Source: Vandiemenella viatica
Lineage: Eukaryota > Arthropoda > Insecta > Orthoptera > Morabidae
DNA: 64,000 bases
Assembly (NCBI GenBank): GCA_031002005.1
Contig: JARYHS010008074.1
Location: 13,896,924 to 13,960,923, forward strand
Direction: 5' to 3'
This document shows positions 51,513-62,757 of this stretch, piece by piece; position 1 is the first letter of the stretch; the number at the start of each line of letters is the position of its first letter. The translations under genes and the position numbers were made by a program. The notes under the pieces are model-generated. The model was not told the DNA's origin and searched no databases. It saw only the letters and a list, made by a program, of their open reading frames with translations.

Positions 51513-53105
51513 TTAAGTCGTCTTCATTATCTGAAGACGACTCTCGTTGCAAGGCCTCGGAGTTTGCGGGCTTTGCTTCCTCCGAGGCCCTTTCCCCTTC
51601 TTCTCCTTTCCAGAGGGGGATCTGGGAGGAGAAGTTGGAGGGGATTTCACAAACATTGTGGGGTCCGCGTGCTTAAATTTCGGACCCCTAACTTTCTGCA
51701 CTGTTTGCCATCCGCTACTGGCAGATGGCGACGCCGTTACTGCTTCTGTTGCAGGTGCTTTTTCTGCAATAGGGGCCGCTACTGGTATTGCAGCGGGACC
51801 CATTGCTGTAGCGGATGACTGTGCATTTGCTGGTGGAACCATTGAACCCGCTGTCTTTGTGGTCGAGGATGCAGGAGTGTTGCTACCAGCGTCCACGGTC
51901 TTCGGTGTTATGACCTTAGTGACATTGGCGCCACATTTGCATTGACATGAGCACGTTGTACTTGTGCCCATGTCTGCAAAGGACGTCTGTGTAGCAACAC
52001 TCTCCCTCCTGACGGGAGTTGACAAGGTTTTGGCGAAGCTAGTAGCGAAGACAGGTGGCGCAAGCGCCTTAAACCTCTTCTTCGCCTCGCCATATGATAG
52101 TCGTTCCTTGGTTTTCAACTCCTGTACCTTTTTCTCATCAAGGTACACTCGACACTCCCTGCTCCAGGCTGGATGAGACCCGGAGCAGTGTACACACACC
52201 TGTGGGAGAGTACAACTAGTGCCTGACTCATGTGCGGCCTTTCCACATTTCCCACAGGTGGGGTTGCCCTTACACGTCGCCGTCGTATGCCCAAAACGCT
52301 GGCACTTAAAACAGCGCATAGGTTCTGGGACATACGGACGGATATTCAAATTTAGATAGCCAGCTTTGATGGCCTTGGGCAACGTTGGAGTGTCGAACGT
52401 CAGGACGAAGGTGGCTGTCTTTTCAAGACTGCCGTTAACCCTTCGTGTGATCTGACGAACCTCGACCACATGCTCTGTTGACCACTCCTTAAGGAGTTCC
52501 TCGGTAGTAACGTCAATTAGGTCGCGGCAGGTAACCACGCCTTTACTTGAGTTCAGGGTTTTGTGGAGTTCGCATTTCACTGCGAACTCACCGAGCTTCT
52601 CGCACTTAAGGAGGAGGACAGCCTGCTTATTAGTAGATGTTTCTAACAGCAGGGTCCCGTTCCTCAGCTTTTTGACGGATTTTAGGGTACCCGCAATACC
52701 CTCAAGACCTTTTTGTATATAGAATGGAGAGACCTTTTCAAAAGATCCCTCCACCCTACTCATTATGACGAAGGCATTATCAATGATATAATCCTTCCTG
52801 TTACATGCTAATACTTTCATGAGGAGGGCTTTCAACCCTCGCCCGCTTACCACCACCTCTTTTTGGGCGTTAAAGTGACGTTGCCCCTGCGGGTTGCCCA
52901 AGCCGCAGGAGGAGGGGTTATGGATTTGAATTATTACTCGTTTTGGTCCCACGAGTTCGGAGGAACTAAACGTCGAGTGGACGTGGAGCCTCCGCATCAC
53001 GCCACCAAGCCCAATACAACAGGGGTGCGGCAGGTGCCCCTGAGGTTGTACGCTAAGCGGGTGGTTTGCCTCACCACCCATCCACCTCCTCGGCACGTTA
53101 CTCAC
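51513..53105 (-). pseudogene. LINE copy B ORF1 (Gag-like, three zinc knuckles)
   Basis: The 530-codon frame starts near 53105. Counterparts of copy A begin at about YIIDNAFVIMSR, so the first hundred or so residues are less certain. Knuckles are CFKCQRFGHTTATC, CGKCGKAAHESGTSC and CVHCSGSHPAWSREC. An Ala/Thr/Pro-rich tail follows. A frameshift near 51540 ends it early; in the neighbouring frame the acidic tail continues to TGA one base before the ORF2 ATG at 51425. The shared tail (DPPDPGRV) in copies A and B supports that reading. It binds LINE RNA in the intact state. Confidence 0.85.
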
Positions 53106-53253
53106 CTTGAGGTTGAGGGGTTTTTTTATAGAGGTTTTTACCGTCCTCGCGATCCAGGGCGATTAAGCCAAGATCCCCGTTCTCCTAGGCACACAACGTT
53201 CCACCGCCACGCCCTACGGTGGTCGTTGAAGCATGGTAGGAGTTTACGGTGTG

Positions 53254-53343
53254 GGAAACTTGCGGCGCTCACAAGTTTCCAGCTCGGGCACCGCGGGTTC
53301 GCCAAACCCGTACCTGGCACTTGCGTACCAGGCCCCTGCGGGG
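53254..53343 (-). repeat. Abutting hairpins at the 5' end of LINE copy B
   Basis: The same run as in copy A is present: GGAAACTTG/CAAGTTTCC at 53254-53280, then shorter stems of the GGTT/AACC, CCTGG/CCAGG and CCCC/GGGG types up to the insertion boundary. Confidence 0.72.
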
Positions 53344-53355
53344 CCCAAGAGAGAT

Positions 53356-55261
53356 AGCCCCCCTATTAGTCCCTACACATATTTGTATTTCGTGCATGAA
53401 CATAAAGGAGGTGCAGTAGGATAGTCAGGACTCTTTTCCGGTGTTGATTCAGTTCCGCGGGCGTAGCAGAGCTCTAGGAACTTCCTGTTAAATGACACAC
53501 CTGTTACATCTCAGATATGGGCATGACACATTTCCCCATTCCCCATACTTTGTAAGTGACTGTAGAGGAACAGCACGAGCCCAACACATTTTCCCCCAGG
53601 CGCCACTGTCGTCGGTAACCCCATACGATTTGTAACACTGGTAACCCCATACTATTTGCAACACTACTTCCCAACATTTATTATTATCTCGATATACCCT
53701 TATACCTTGTGCAACAGGATACCCCATATTTATATATATACCCCCTCTGACATATATGGTCTTGAATATTGTGACACCTTACATAGTGAATGAGGACTTT
53801 AAGCAAGAAGAAGTATACCCTTGACGACATTCATCCATTGTTTCCCTTAAGAGCTATGCCTACATGAGTTTTGAATGGTACCCAATTACATCGTATGTTA
53901 CGATTTGATATTAACTTGCATTTAAGAGATGTTTATCTATATGTAAAATATGTTGCCCTATATTTTGTCACTATGAACCAGTGTACTGGTTCCTCGCAAC
54001 TTTGTTGCCACTTCTACCCCGATTTTGTCGCAGCAGTGTACTGCTGATAGGAAACTGCGTTTCCACTAGTTTATAAGTTCCTATTTGAGTATATGCTATA
54101 CAGGTTACGATTGAAATTTTGAAGATATTTCTATTGTTTAGTTTTCATACTACCCTGATTCTTGTTTCAATATTTTTCTTTAGTGTTAAGTATAGTCCCA
54201 TTTTGTAAAGCCAGTCCTGGGACTGATGTTTTCTTTTCAATATTGTAATTTTTTTGTTTTACTTCTTATAATCATTGTTATTCTTATAACCTGCCCATCT
54301 TCGGATGTCGGCAATAAGCATAATTTTCTAAGTCTATGTAGTCATTTACTACTATTTTTTGTTTAGTTCGTAAGTTCCCTTTTTGTATGTTTAGGTTAAG
54401 TGACAAGATATGATAGTGCTCACACACCGTGTTTGTTTTGTTTTGAATTGTTCGCAGACTGACTGACCGAGGTCCTAGGGGCCACTGCTGTGACAGGAAC
54501 CCGGGAGACGAATACTTCTCGGCAGTTTTAGGGACCTTTTGGTTTATATAAAGCTTTAGCACTATGATCTGCGACCCTGAAAGGACTTGGGCATTTAACC
54601 CATTGGTTTTAACAAAGTATAAAGGACTTGGGTATTAATCCAGGTTTAGTAAGTGTGTGAGTGAAAGTAGTGATAAGAGAGACGTTCATGTAACGAAGGA
54701 CAGAGAGAGGCAAAGCCTAATAATTTTCTGTGAAAAACACATATAATTTTTGTATACACAATTTTGTGCAACATCAGTTTTGTAAAGCATACTATCTTTT
54801 TGTAATTTTATGTATGTGTAGATATAAGGTGTACTATTCATTTTTCTTGTATATTTGGTTCTTTTAAAGGTTAACGTGATATTGAGTAATTTGGTTGCAT
54901 GTTTTGAACATAATTTCTATTCCATACGTGGAATTTTTGGTTTTGAGATATGTGAAATTTTGATAGTTTTGAGATTTTTATAATAATACAATGTGAATAA
55001 GCTTTTTCAATGTTTGATATTGATAATAATTTCAAGTATGAGTGAGTAAATATTTCAGTATTTTTGTAATAATTTTGGTATGAATGGAGAACAGAGCAAC
55101 CGCTTAAGTTTAGGGTTAAGTTTAGGTTTGGGATTTTTCCAAATTTTTGGGAGTTTTTCAGTAATTTTTTGGGGATTTTTTTTTTCTTTTTCTTGGGGTT
55201 TTTTTTTTTTTCTTCTAAGATGTTCAGCCAGTTTTTGTTCCAAAAATGACTTCAATCTTCA
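53356..55261. other. Non-coding 3' part of the Gypsy-like element
   Basis: No gene was found. A cluster of four hairpins (53975-54064) is listed separately. Toward the end there is a stretch of T and G runs (55130-55215). Repeats of the aagagag type from the 46-47 kb region do not continue here. Confidence 0.55.
53975..54064 (+). repeat. Cluster of four short perfect hairpins
   Basis: GAACCAGT-GT-ACTGGTTC (53975-53992), GCAAC-TTT-GTTGC (53996-54008), CAGCAGT-GT-ACTGCTG (54031-54046) and GGAAAC-TGC-GTTTCC (54050-54064) lie within 90 bases. The first and third share the apex CAGTGTACTG. The spacing and perfection suggest a structured RNA segment of the element, function unknown. Confidence 0.65.
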
Positions 55262-55268
55262 GGGGGCA
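55262..55268 (+). promoter_or_regulatory. Gypsy-like polypurine tract
   Basis: A purine tract reading AGGGGG, followed by CA, directly precedes the 3' LTR start TGTAAGG at 55269. This is the expected position for the plus-strand primer. Confidence 0.65.
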
Positions 55269-57760
55269 TGTAAGGTATCCCTCGTTCTATTTTTCATATT
55301 TCGTTAGAATCCGGTCAAGTTTAAGGTTAGTTGGAGTACACGATACCACACGTAGAATCAAGTTAACAGCATTTCTAGGATAATAAAGTGAATAAATAAC
55401 ACATACACAGCATAAATAAACTATAAACTACCATAAAGACATGATAGTTCAGCAGGAAATAGGTTATTTCACATAGGAGTAAATTTTTAATAACAGATAC
55501 TAACATCGGTTGGCGAGATATTTTGAACCGATTTAAACGAAGTAAAGGTTGAATAATTGCAAATAATAGGCATAAATAAACCTTTTATCATGTTTAATAC
55601 ACATTATTACAGAGATAAATAAGTAATTTCAGTAAAGGAAAAATCTAACTCATAAATTTTGGCATATTCCAGTTTTGGTATTCCTGAAGAGATTTCAGTA
55701 CAGTAAAGACAATAAAGAACCTATATTACATAGGCCTAGACTCACTATAACCATAACTTCAGAAGTAAATATAGTTTAGTAGGGTTTTTTAAAGAAATAA
55801 ACTGGAGGATAAAATAACAGTCTGAAACAGAATGAAAATAACTCATTGTAATGAAACTTGACCATCTTAAAGCTCCAAAAACAGCAATAATAATCCCTGA
55901 GACAGCCTAGTAGATAAATTAACAGGTTTCTGATAGTTTTAAAGCATCTAATAACCACAAGAAGTAATTATATTGGATTTTTAATACTCATTTTGCTTAA
56001 ACAGTTCACATACATAATTTTGGTCTTTTAAGTAGTTTCAGGATTTTAAAAGTAGAAAAACAAGCAGTAAATAAAATAATCTTTCAATTTTAATAGGTTT
56101 TAAATAGTTTCAGTCGGTAGAATATGAAATATCAGTGAGTAAATAGACGCCGGTAAATCGATCAATTTGGTCAACTTTTCGGAATTAATTCCAGTACTTT
56201 AAAGCCATTTCAAGAGCGCTAAGGACATGTAAATACCAGCTAACACACATAATTAATTTTCTAAACACATTTTAAGACATTTCACTAACCTGTTGAATGT
56301 TAATCCGATCATGAAATAATTTGTTACAGACACTGCACACATAAAATGCTTCTTCTACACTGATTTTAAACACGGTCACCCAATATAAAGTAGAGAATAA
56401 ATTAAAACAGCCATGGAACGAAGTAAATTCATCTAAATCAGATAGTTTCAAACATTCTGAGTATTTTTAAACATTAAAAGAACACGTAAAATTGAACACC
56501 CAACTTGAGCATTTTATTATTCAAAAGCCTACTTGATTCCGGGTTATAAAATAGTTTGCCGGGACAATCCATTCTTTTAGCTTCCTACATATTAATTTCA
56601 AGTCATTTAAAGCCATAGAACCGATGTTATAGGTTTCGTAAATTCACTCGGCAGAAAACACACGTGTAGATCACTAAATAATTTATTGTGTCTAAGAGGT
56701 AATAGCTACAGAGATAAGATAAACTTCAAAATAAGCAGTTAAATTCAGGCTACACCTTGATAATTTTTCCAACTCGATAATCCATGAAACTTCAGAGTTA
56801 TTCCATGAAAACTAAATAATAGTCACAACCGATGGTTAGGAATTAACGGTTTTACCATAACTTAACTGATTTAAACAAAGTAGACCTTTTGGGAGAATCT
56901 AAAATCGAGAATAATATTTTAAGCTTACTTTCGCGTTAATAATTACAACCAATTTTAAAAATAACAAAACTTCGACTAAAGCCGTAAGACTTGGGAAAAT
57001 CAACCATATCGACAAGTTTTTGGAGAGACAAAATTAACATAATATTCAGACACTAAACACTTCATCTAGTAACACACATCACTTTTTACCATTTCCTTGC
57101 TGAGATTAACCTAGTATTAAGAAAGTTATTAGATCAAACAGTAGGGTATGTTTAAGAGCGCGGAGGTACACTGTAGAAATACGTCATCACATGAGCAACT
57201 CCTATATAAGAAAGCGGGAAGAAGACACAAGGGAGCCGATAGATCAGTCTAGATGTTGAAGTGCATGTGAACGCACGTTCGGGTTTCGCGCGGAGTGGTC
57301 AGGGCAAGATGGAACATCATGGCGGCTAGTAGTGCGCATGTCTGAGGAAAGGACGCGTAGTGGCGGACATTTTGAAAATTTTGATGGACATGTGAATTTC
57401 GAACTTTTGTTTTGTTTCAACTGGGGGAGAAGCGGTTTAATGCTCTTGATCTCAACTTGTAATCTTTGGTGACGATAATATCTGATTGCTTTGCTAACTG
57501 TACAATGACAATATTTGTTTGAAGAATTTTGGAAAATATAACTTAGTGATTTTGACTCTTGATTTTCATTTTATACTTTACTACCCTTCTTGTGGTGGGT
57601 TTAAAACTACAAGTGGCGACTGTGGTCTTATTTATCAGTTAGCATAAAAGGTTTTAACACGGTTACAGAACTTTCTTTTGGACTCAGAATATTTTGGACA
57701 ACATCTGGTTCAGGGGATCATAGTCGATACCATCCCCCAGTATTCGACAAGTCCCTGACA
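55269..57760 (+). repeat. Gypsy-like 3' LTR (2.49 kb)
   Basis: It matches 38349-40841 nearly base for base. The differences I noted are about 15 substitutions and three single-base indels. The TATA box copy is at 57203-57209. GACT of the target duplication follows at 57761-57764. Confidence 0.93.
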
Positions 57761-58331
57761 GACTGTGCCTTTTTTAAGTTGGTGAGAGATTGAAAACAGA
57801 TGACCAAAGGGAGTCTGAATGCAGATGTGAAATGGGAAAAATCACAAATGCTAAAGAAATGGTTGAAGCTAATAAAACAATTGGAAACATGATCAAAACT
57901 GAGAAGGTGGTGGTTAACGCTTAAAATATCCCAAAGCCAATTATAAGACTTTTACTTGTAAACTGAATGAGTATAATGAAAAAATGAATACAAATTGGTT
58001 TCTTAATAGAGAACCAAAAATAGTTATAGGAATAGCTACAGGAAGGTGTGCTAAACAATGTGCACCAAAGAGAGTGAGGAGAATTTGGTGGAGGCAGGTC
58101 TGGCATTGGGGGCTGGTGGGGATGGGGGGTTAGAAAGGCAAATGTACCCTGCGCCCACGAGGTGCCTATCCAAACAGAAATAAAATGCAAGTTTTAAAAT
58201 CTTCACCTATGATTTTGACTATTTTTGCTTTGAAATTTTACAAAAAAAGTTTAAAGAAAATATTTCATTTGAGGGGGGGGGGGAGGGGAGAGGCCAAGAA
58301 GACACCTGCGGCCAGAGAATCCAAGCACTAG
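57761..58331. other. Old flanking DNA with a shared repeat fragment
   Basis: No gene was recognised. Stretch 58155-58245 (agttttaaaatc-tc-cctatgattttga) matches 23540-23625. A G-rich run follows at about 58270-58285, as it does after the other copy, so both are copies of one unknown interspersed repeat. Confidence 0.5.
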
Positions 58332-58379
58332 GTGCAGGGGTATTCATTCATACTGATTAATGCATTGGTATATAATATC

Positions 58380-58560
58380 CTCACTAATTCACAATTAGGG
58401 TTCCAAAAAGGATCAGCCATAGAGATGGCTATGCATTCTTTTTTAAACAACACATTTGATGAACTGAATAATAACATGAGCCCTGTAGGAATATTTAGTG
58501 ATCTTTCAAAAGCATTTGACTGAGTAAATCGAGAATTAATTTTGACAAAAAAAAGAAATA
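58380..58560 (+). pseudogene. Reverse transcriptase fragment of a CR1/Jockey-type LINE
   Basis: Plus-strand reading gives ILTNSQLGFQKGSAIEMAMHSFLN, then PVGIFSDLSKAFD followed by a stop and VNRELIL. This is the GF-KG-ST and the first catalytic Asp block (FxDLSKAFD) of a LINE reverse transcriptase. Only about 60 residues remain. LINE copy C is inserted just after it. Confidence 0.65.
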
Positions 58561-58664
58561 CGTTGTTGTTATGTTGTTGTTGTTATTTGGGTTTTAGGGC
58601 GCATCGATGACGGGGTCATTAGCGCCCTAGCAACAACCAGGCGTGACAACGTGGCAAAATTTCC

Positions 58665-58968
58665 GTCTGTGTGGCCGACTGTAAAGCGGTCGGCCACAGA
58701 GACAGCACAATAAAATACTAACCTACTAACTAAAATACCGTCTGCGTGGCCGACTGTAAAGAGATCGGCCACACAGATGGCTACATAAGATATAAAACTG
58801 AAACAAGGCAATAAAATATAAAAATACATACATTAACTGGTTGGCTGTAAAGGGGCCAACCAGTTTAAAAAACAAGATAGCTGGCTGGCTGTAAAAGGGC
58901 CAGCCATATAAGCAGTGTCACAAGTAAAAATGGTACTTGGATTGATGGTTGTAAATGGCCACCAATCC
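58665..58968 (-). repeat. Five-hairpin array in the 3' UTR of LINE copy C
   Basis: Hairpins lie at 58665-58703 (15-bp stem with one mismatch), 58740-58777, 58835-58865 (perfect 11-bp AACTGGTTGGC), 58882-58906 (TGGCTGGC) and 58939-58968. Loops begin TGTAAA in all five. Confidence 0.87.
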
Positions 58969-58978
58969 AATTTAAAAC

Positions 58979-59910
58979 CTAGGCCGATCTGCCCAAAATT
59001 TTTGGGACAAGACCGGCCAAGCAACAAAACTTTAAAACCTTTGCCACGTTGTCACCGTCATCGTTTAAAATAAGGGACAGATCGTTGGCTAAGCCAACGT
59101 CTGCCCTTAGATCTAAAAACAATACACATTCGGTTAAAATGTGGCGTACCATCAAAGGTACGCCACAAGCATCACATTCCGGAAGGTCCTCCCAGCGCAG
59201 AAGAAAGCTGTGCGTCAGAGGACAGTGCCCTATATGGAGGCGAGTAAGGAGAACCTCATCCCTCCTCGCCCGCTGGAAGGAGCTGCTCCACGGCTGAACA
59301 GTCGGTTTGATCAGCCGGAGCTTATTATGCTCGTCCTCCAGCCACAGCCTCTGCCAAACGTCTAAAACCAATCTTTTCCCCGCCAAGGCAAGGTCAGACT
59401 TTGGGACCGGATCAAAGTCAATTCTGACCTTGTTGCAGGCTAACTTGGCAGCTTCATCAGCTGCCTCATTCCCCCTGATTCCCACATGACCAGGTACCCA
59501 GCAGAATACGACCTCCTTCCCACAGGACTGGAGGGAAAGGAGGGCGTCCTGGATGTCCTGGACTAGACGGTCTGCTGGTTACATAGTTGCTAACGCCTGA
59601 ATACAACTGAGGGAATCACAGCATATGAGGTACTTCATTTCACGGCGTCCCTTCATATGCTGGAGCGACTTAAGCAGGGCATAGCACTCCGCAATGTAAA
59701 CACTGCACCTGCTATCCAGCTTGTATTTGTAAATCGCTCGAGGGAACACTACTGAACATCCTACACTGTTAGCCTGCTTAGACCCATCCGTATACACCGG
59801 GGTAAAATCCTGATACTGGTTTAAAATGTCACTAAAAAATCTGGTAAAAACACTGTCAGCGGTAGACAGCTTGTTGAAGGTTGACATTTCTAAAATCGTT
59901 CTGGGCCTCT
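58979..59910 (-). pseudogene. LINE copy C ORF2, RNase H end
   Basis: From 59910 downward the reading is VYTDGSKQANSVGCSV, AECYALLKS, CCDSLSCIQALATM, a stop at about 59579-59581, then GIRGNEAADEAAK and ECDACGVPLMVRHIL to the stop at 58979. All four acidic RNase H residues are still present. The stop after ATM replaces a tyrosine seen in copies A and B. Confidence 0.85.
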
Positions 59911-60349
59911 TTAACACTAGAACCGCCGAGTGTTCAACTTGACCACTTTTTATATTTTAACATATTTTTATTCAGTCAGTTTCTGATCAATGCTGTTGTG
60001 AGTTAATGACTTTTCCTAAATGTTTATGTACATCATATAAATAGTCAAATATTTGTTTTATCTTCATTAGTTTTCTTTGAATGACCACTCATACTTAGAA
60101 CCGCCGAGTGGTCACTTTGACCACATTACGTGAAATCTGAAATCAGATTATTTAAAGATTGTTGTGCGTCACTCCCCGAATTTACTCTTAGCACTCGTCA
60201 ACAATATACTAAATATCTGGGTTACTGAAGTTTACTAGCATTGTTTGGAGCTCAACAATGCAATATTTCATTCATTGTTTGCTATTGGGTTTCGCATAAA
60301 CGAGGCAGATTATTTGAGTACTGGTCTCAGAGCAGTAGACACGGCTCAG

Positions 60350-62296
60350 ATGTCACAGCGATACAAACCACGGCCACGGCCACTTTCAGATGAAGAAATT
60401 TTCGCACTTTTGTATGAATCGGATGTTGAAAATGATCCTGAAGTTGAGGACCTTGTGGAAGACTCTACAGATGAAGATTACCAACCTGTCGCTAATGTGG
60501 AGAGTGACAGCTCCGTGAATAATGATTACTATTATAAGAGAGCTGACACTTCTACTGCTACTTCTGTTACTGCTATTTTATTGTGTGGTATGGTTTCTTT
60601 ATAATGAGTTGTAGCTTTCTAATTGTCTCTTTCCTCATGCAGTTGCTGAACCAGGACGAAGCAGTAATATAAACAATGCTAGAGAAGGACCTACCCTGGG
60701 TAAAAGAAGAACTGCACCTCCTGTAAGTGGACCAATACAGAATCGACGTAGAAGAGGAGAACAAAGTGAGGGTTCACTTCCAGAAACTGGCTCAAAACTC
60801 CTGGGGAAGGACGGGATCACGGAGTGGACTGTAGCAGACTTCGGGGTTACTAAACCAGGTAGGATAGGTCAACAGAATATATTGAAAGAAACATGGGGAC
60901 CTACTCCACACGCAAAGCGGCACGTCTCAAATGATAATGTTTCGAGTGCCTGGCGCCTTTTAGTTGATCAATCAGTGTTGAAGCACATAAAGAAATGCAC
61001 AGAAGCAGAGGCACAACGGCTTCTTGGAAATGATTCGTGGAGTTTGCCTTTAGAAGAATTAGATGCATTTGTTGCTTTATTATATGTTCGTGGTGCACTA
61101 GGTGCCAGATGTACTGAAGTAGATGAGTTGTGGTCGAAAACGTGGGGAGCCCCATTTTTCACTGACACAATGAGCAGAAACAGGTTTCGATAAATTTTGA
61201 AATATCTGCGTTTTGATGAAAAAAATACACAGTCGGAACGGTTGAAAAGTGACAAATATGCACTTATATCAACTACTTGGAATCATTTTATAGAAAACTG
61301 TCAGTTGAATTACATACCTGGATCAAATGTCACTGTGGACGAACAACTTTTCCCCAGCAGAACCAGGTGTCCGTATTTGCAATATATGCCGAATAAGCCT
61401 GTTAAATTCGGAATCAAATTCTGGCTTCTAGTGGATGTAGAAACAAAATATCTTTGTAATGGGTTCCCTTATGTGGGACAGAACGAACAGAGGGCACCTA
61501 ATGAGAATCTTCCAGAACAAGTAGTAATGAAGTTGGTAGCTCCATATCGCAATAAGGGTCGAAATGTGACTACTGATAATTTTTTCACTACGGTCACAAT
61601 TGGGGAGAGACTGGAAAAAGAGAAAACTAGTCTTGTCGGCACTATCACCCGTGCAAGAAAAGAAATTCCAAACACTGTAAAAAAAATGAAAACGCCTCTT
61701 TATATGTCTGTTCTCTTGAAAAGGGAAGGTGGTACTCTGACTGTTTACCAAGGGAAAAAGAACAAAAATGTTCTTCTGTATAGTACCATGCATACAGATG
61801 TTGAAATACAAAATAATTCTAAACACCTTCCGAAACAGTGAGCTTCTACAATAGCACAAAATTTGCTGTAGATGTCTTGGACCAGATGACGAGGAAGTAT
61901 TCTGTCCGCTCTGGTACTCGTCGATGGCCTGTCCACGTATTTCACAATATCCTTGATTTAGCAGCCATCAACGCATGGATCATTTTCAAGCTAGTGACAG
62001 GGATCAAGATAAGTAGGAGGAATTTCATCCTAAATCTAGCAGAAGAATTACGTAGAGACTATATGGAAACCAGAAATCAGGAAAGGATGACAAGGGAAGG
62101 AAAGGAAAAGGAAGAAAAGGAAGATGGTGATGAAGAAAGAGAAGAAGCGGAAATTCCTACGAAAGTTAGAAAACTATGCCAAACGAGGAAATGCAGAAAC
62201 AAGAAAAATGAAGTGTGCAGTAAATGCAAGAGATATGTTTGTGGGCCATGTACATATATAGTAATAAAGACAGTAGTTTGTAATGCTTGTAAGTAG
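60350..62296 (+). pseudogene. piggyBac transposase with one intron, one stop and one frameshift
   Basis: The likely start is MSQRYKPRPRPLSDEE at 60350. Exon 1 ends at 60587 and exon 2 starts at 60643 (intron 60588-60642). The reading then runs through DELWSKTWGAPFFTDTMS to a TAA at 61191-61193, where a glutamate is usual, and on in the same frame. Catalytic Asp residues are in VTVDEQLFPSRTRCPY, NVTTDNFFTT and, after a 1-base loss near 61835, VDVLDQMTRKYSVRSGTRRWP. A basic region and a cysteine-rich end (CRNKKNEVCSKCKRYVCGPC) follow to the stop at 62296. Two point lesions make it inactive. Confidence 0.9.
60588..60642 (+). other. Predicted 55-bp intron in the piggyBac transposase
   Basis: The donor GTATGG and the acceptor CATGCAG after a pyrimidine-rich stretch keep the codon phase on both sides: one base from exon 1 plus two from exon 2. 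Unspliced, the frame meets a stop at 60602-60604. Confidence 0.6.
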
Positions 62297-62757
62297 GATT
62301 AGGTACTATACATAGTCATATCTTATGATTGTTCTTTCTCTTAACATATTCATGGGTACTTAGTTTCTCCAATATGATTAATTTCTATTAATTTTAAAAC
62401 TACTGCAATACAATTAGTATGGTTGCAAATAAATATTGTGAACTATGCTCTTTAATTTTAGTAATATTATGTTCCCATTGTTGTTGTAAAATACAGTGAT
62501 ACTGTTAATAAATGTAATTAAAGTGATACATTGTTATCAAGATCATTAATATTTACATTAATCAGAACAGCATGCAATTACAAAGAAAGTGGTCACTTTG
62601 ACCATATCGGCGGTTCTAAGTATAGTACTAGTTCCGGCGGTGCTAGTGTTAAAAGCCAGGGAGGAGATTTACTCCAACCCTGGTGATAAAAAGTGGGAAA
62701 CTCGAATCCGTATTGTTCAAAAATCGCCTTTGTACGGTAGCTGAACGGTTTAGAGGC

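Larger units (their letters stand above)
47562..53343 (-). mobile_element. I-type LINE, copy B, inserted in the Gypsy-like element
   Basis: This full-length minus-strand LINE has its 5' end at 53343 and an (AAC)n-type tail at 47562. The 12-bp duplication CCCAAGAGAGAT is at 47550-47561 and 53344-53355. Its gene layout equals copy A: three-knuckle ORF1, then an ORF2 with endonuclease, reverse transcriptase and RNase H. It is the best preserved of the three copies, but ORF2 has two frameshifts and an in-frame loss of about 240 bp. Confidence 0.93.
38349..57760 (+). mobile_element. 19.4-kb Gypsy-like LTR retrotransposon without visible pol
   Basis: Two LTRs of 2,493 and 2,492 bp (38349-40841 and 55269-57760) begin TGTAAGG and end CTGACA. 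The 4-bp target duplication GACT is at 38345-38348 and 57761-57764. Inside are a 1.2-kb leader, a 959-residue Gag with a Gypsy-type capsid domain, a frameshift site and a protease stub. No reverse transcriptase or integrase was found. Removing LINE copy B leaves about 13.6 kb. By eye the LTRs differ at about 15 bases plus three 1-base indels (about 99.4 percent identity), so the element moved recently, presumably with enzymes supplied by a relative. Confidence 0.92.
59915..62648 (+). mobile_element. piggyBac-type transposon
   Basis: This 2,734-bp element lies between TTAA sites at 59911-59914 and 62649-62652. Terminal repeats read CACTAGAACCGCCG on the left and CACTAGCACCGCCG on the other strand at the right. 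A motif like the end (CTTAGAACCGCCGAG then GGTCACTTTGACCAC) recurs subterminally at 60094-60124 and inverted at 62589-62620. It carries one transposase gene with two lesions. Confidence 0.95.

Noticed and set aside
38349..57760. Segmental duplication in place of an LTR pair
   Set aside because: TG...CA ends, a flanking 4-bp duplication, a purine tract, a TGG after the left copy and gag/protease inside fit LTRs.
58270..58285. G-run as a regulatory quadruplex
   Set aside because: It is part of an interspersed repeat with simple G expansion; nothing nearby would be regulated.
60350..62296. Domesticated piggyBac-derived host gene
   Set aside because: Intact terminal repeats and TTAA, a stop and a frameshift, and no sign of a host promoter speak for a plain transposon.
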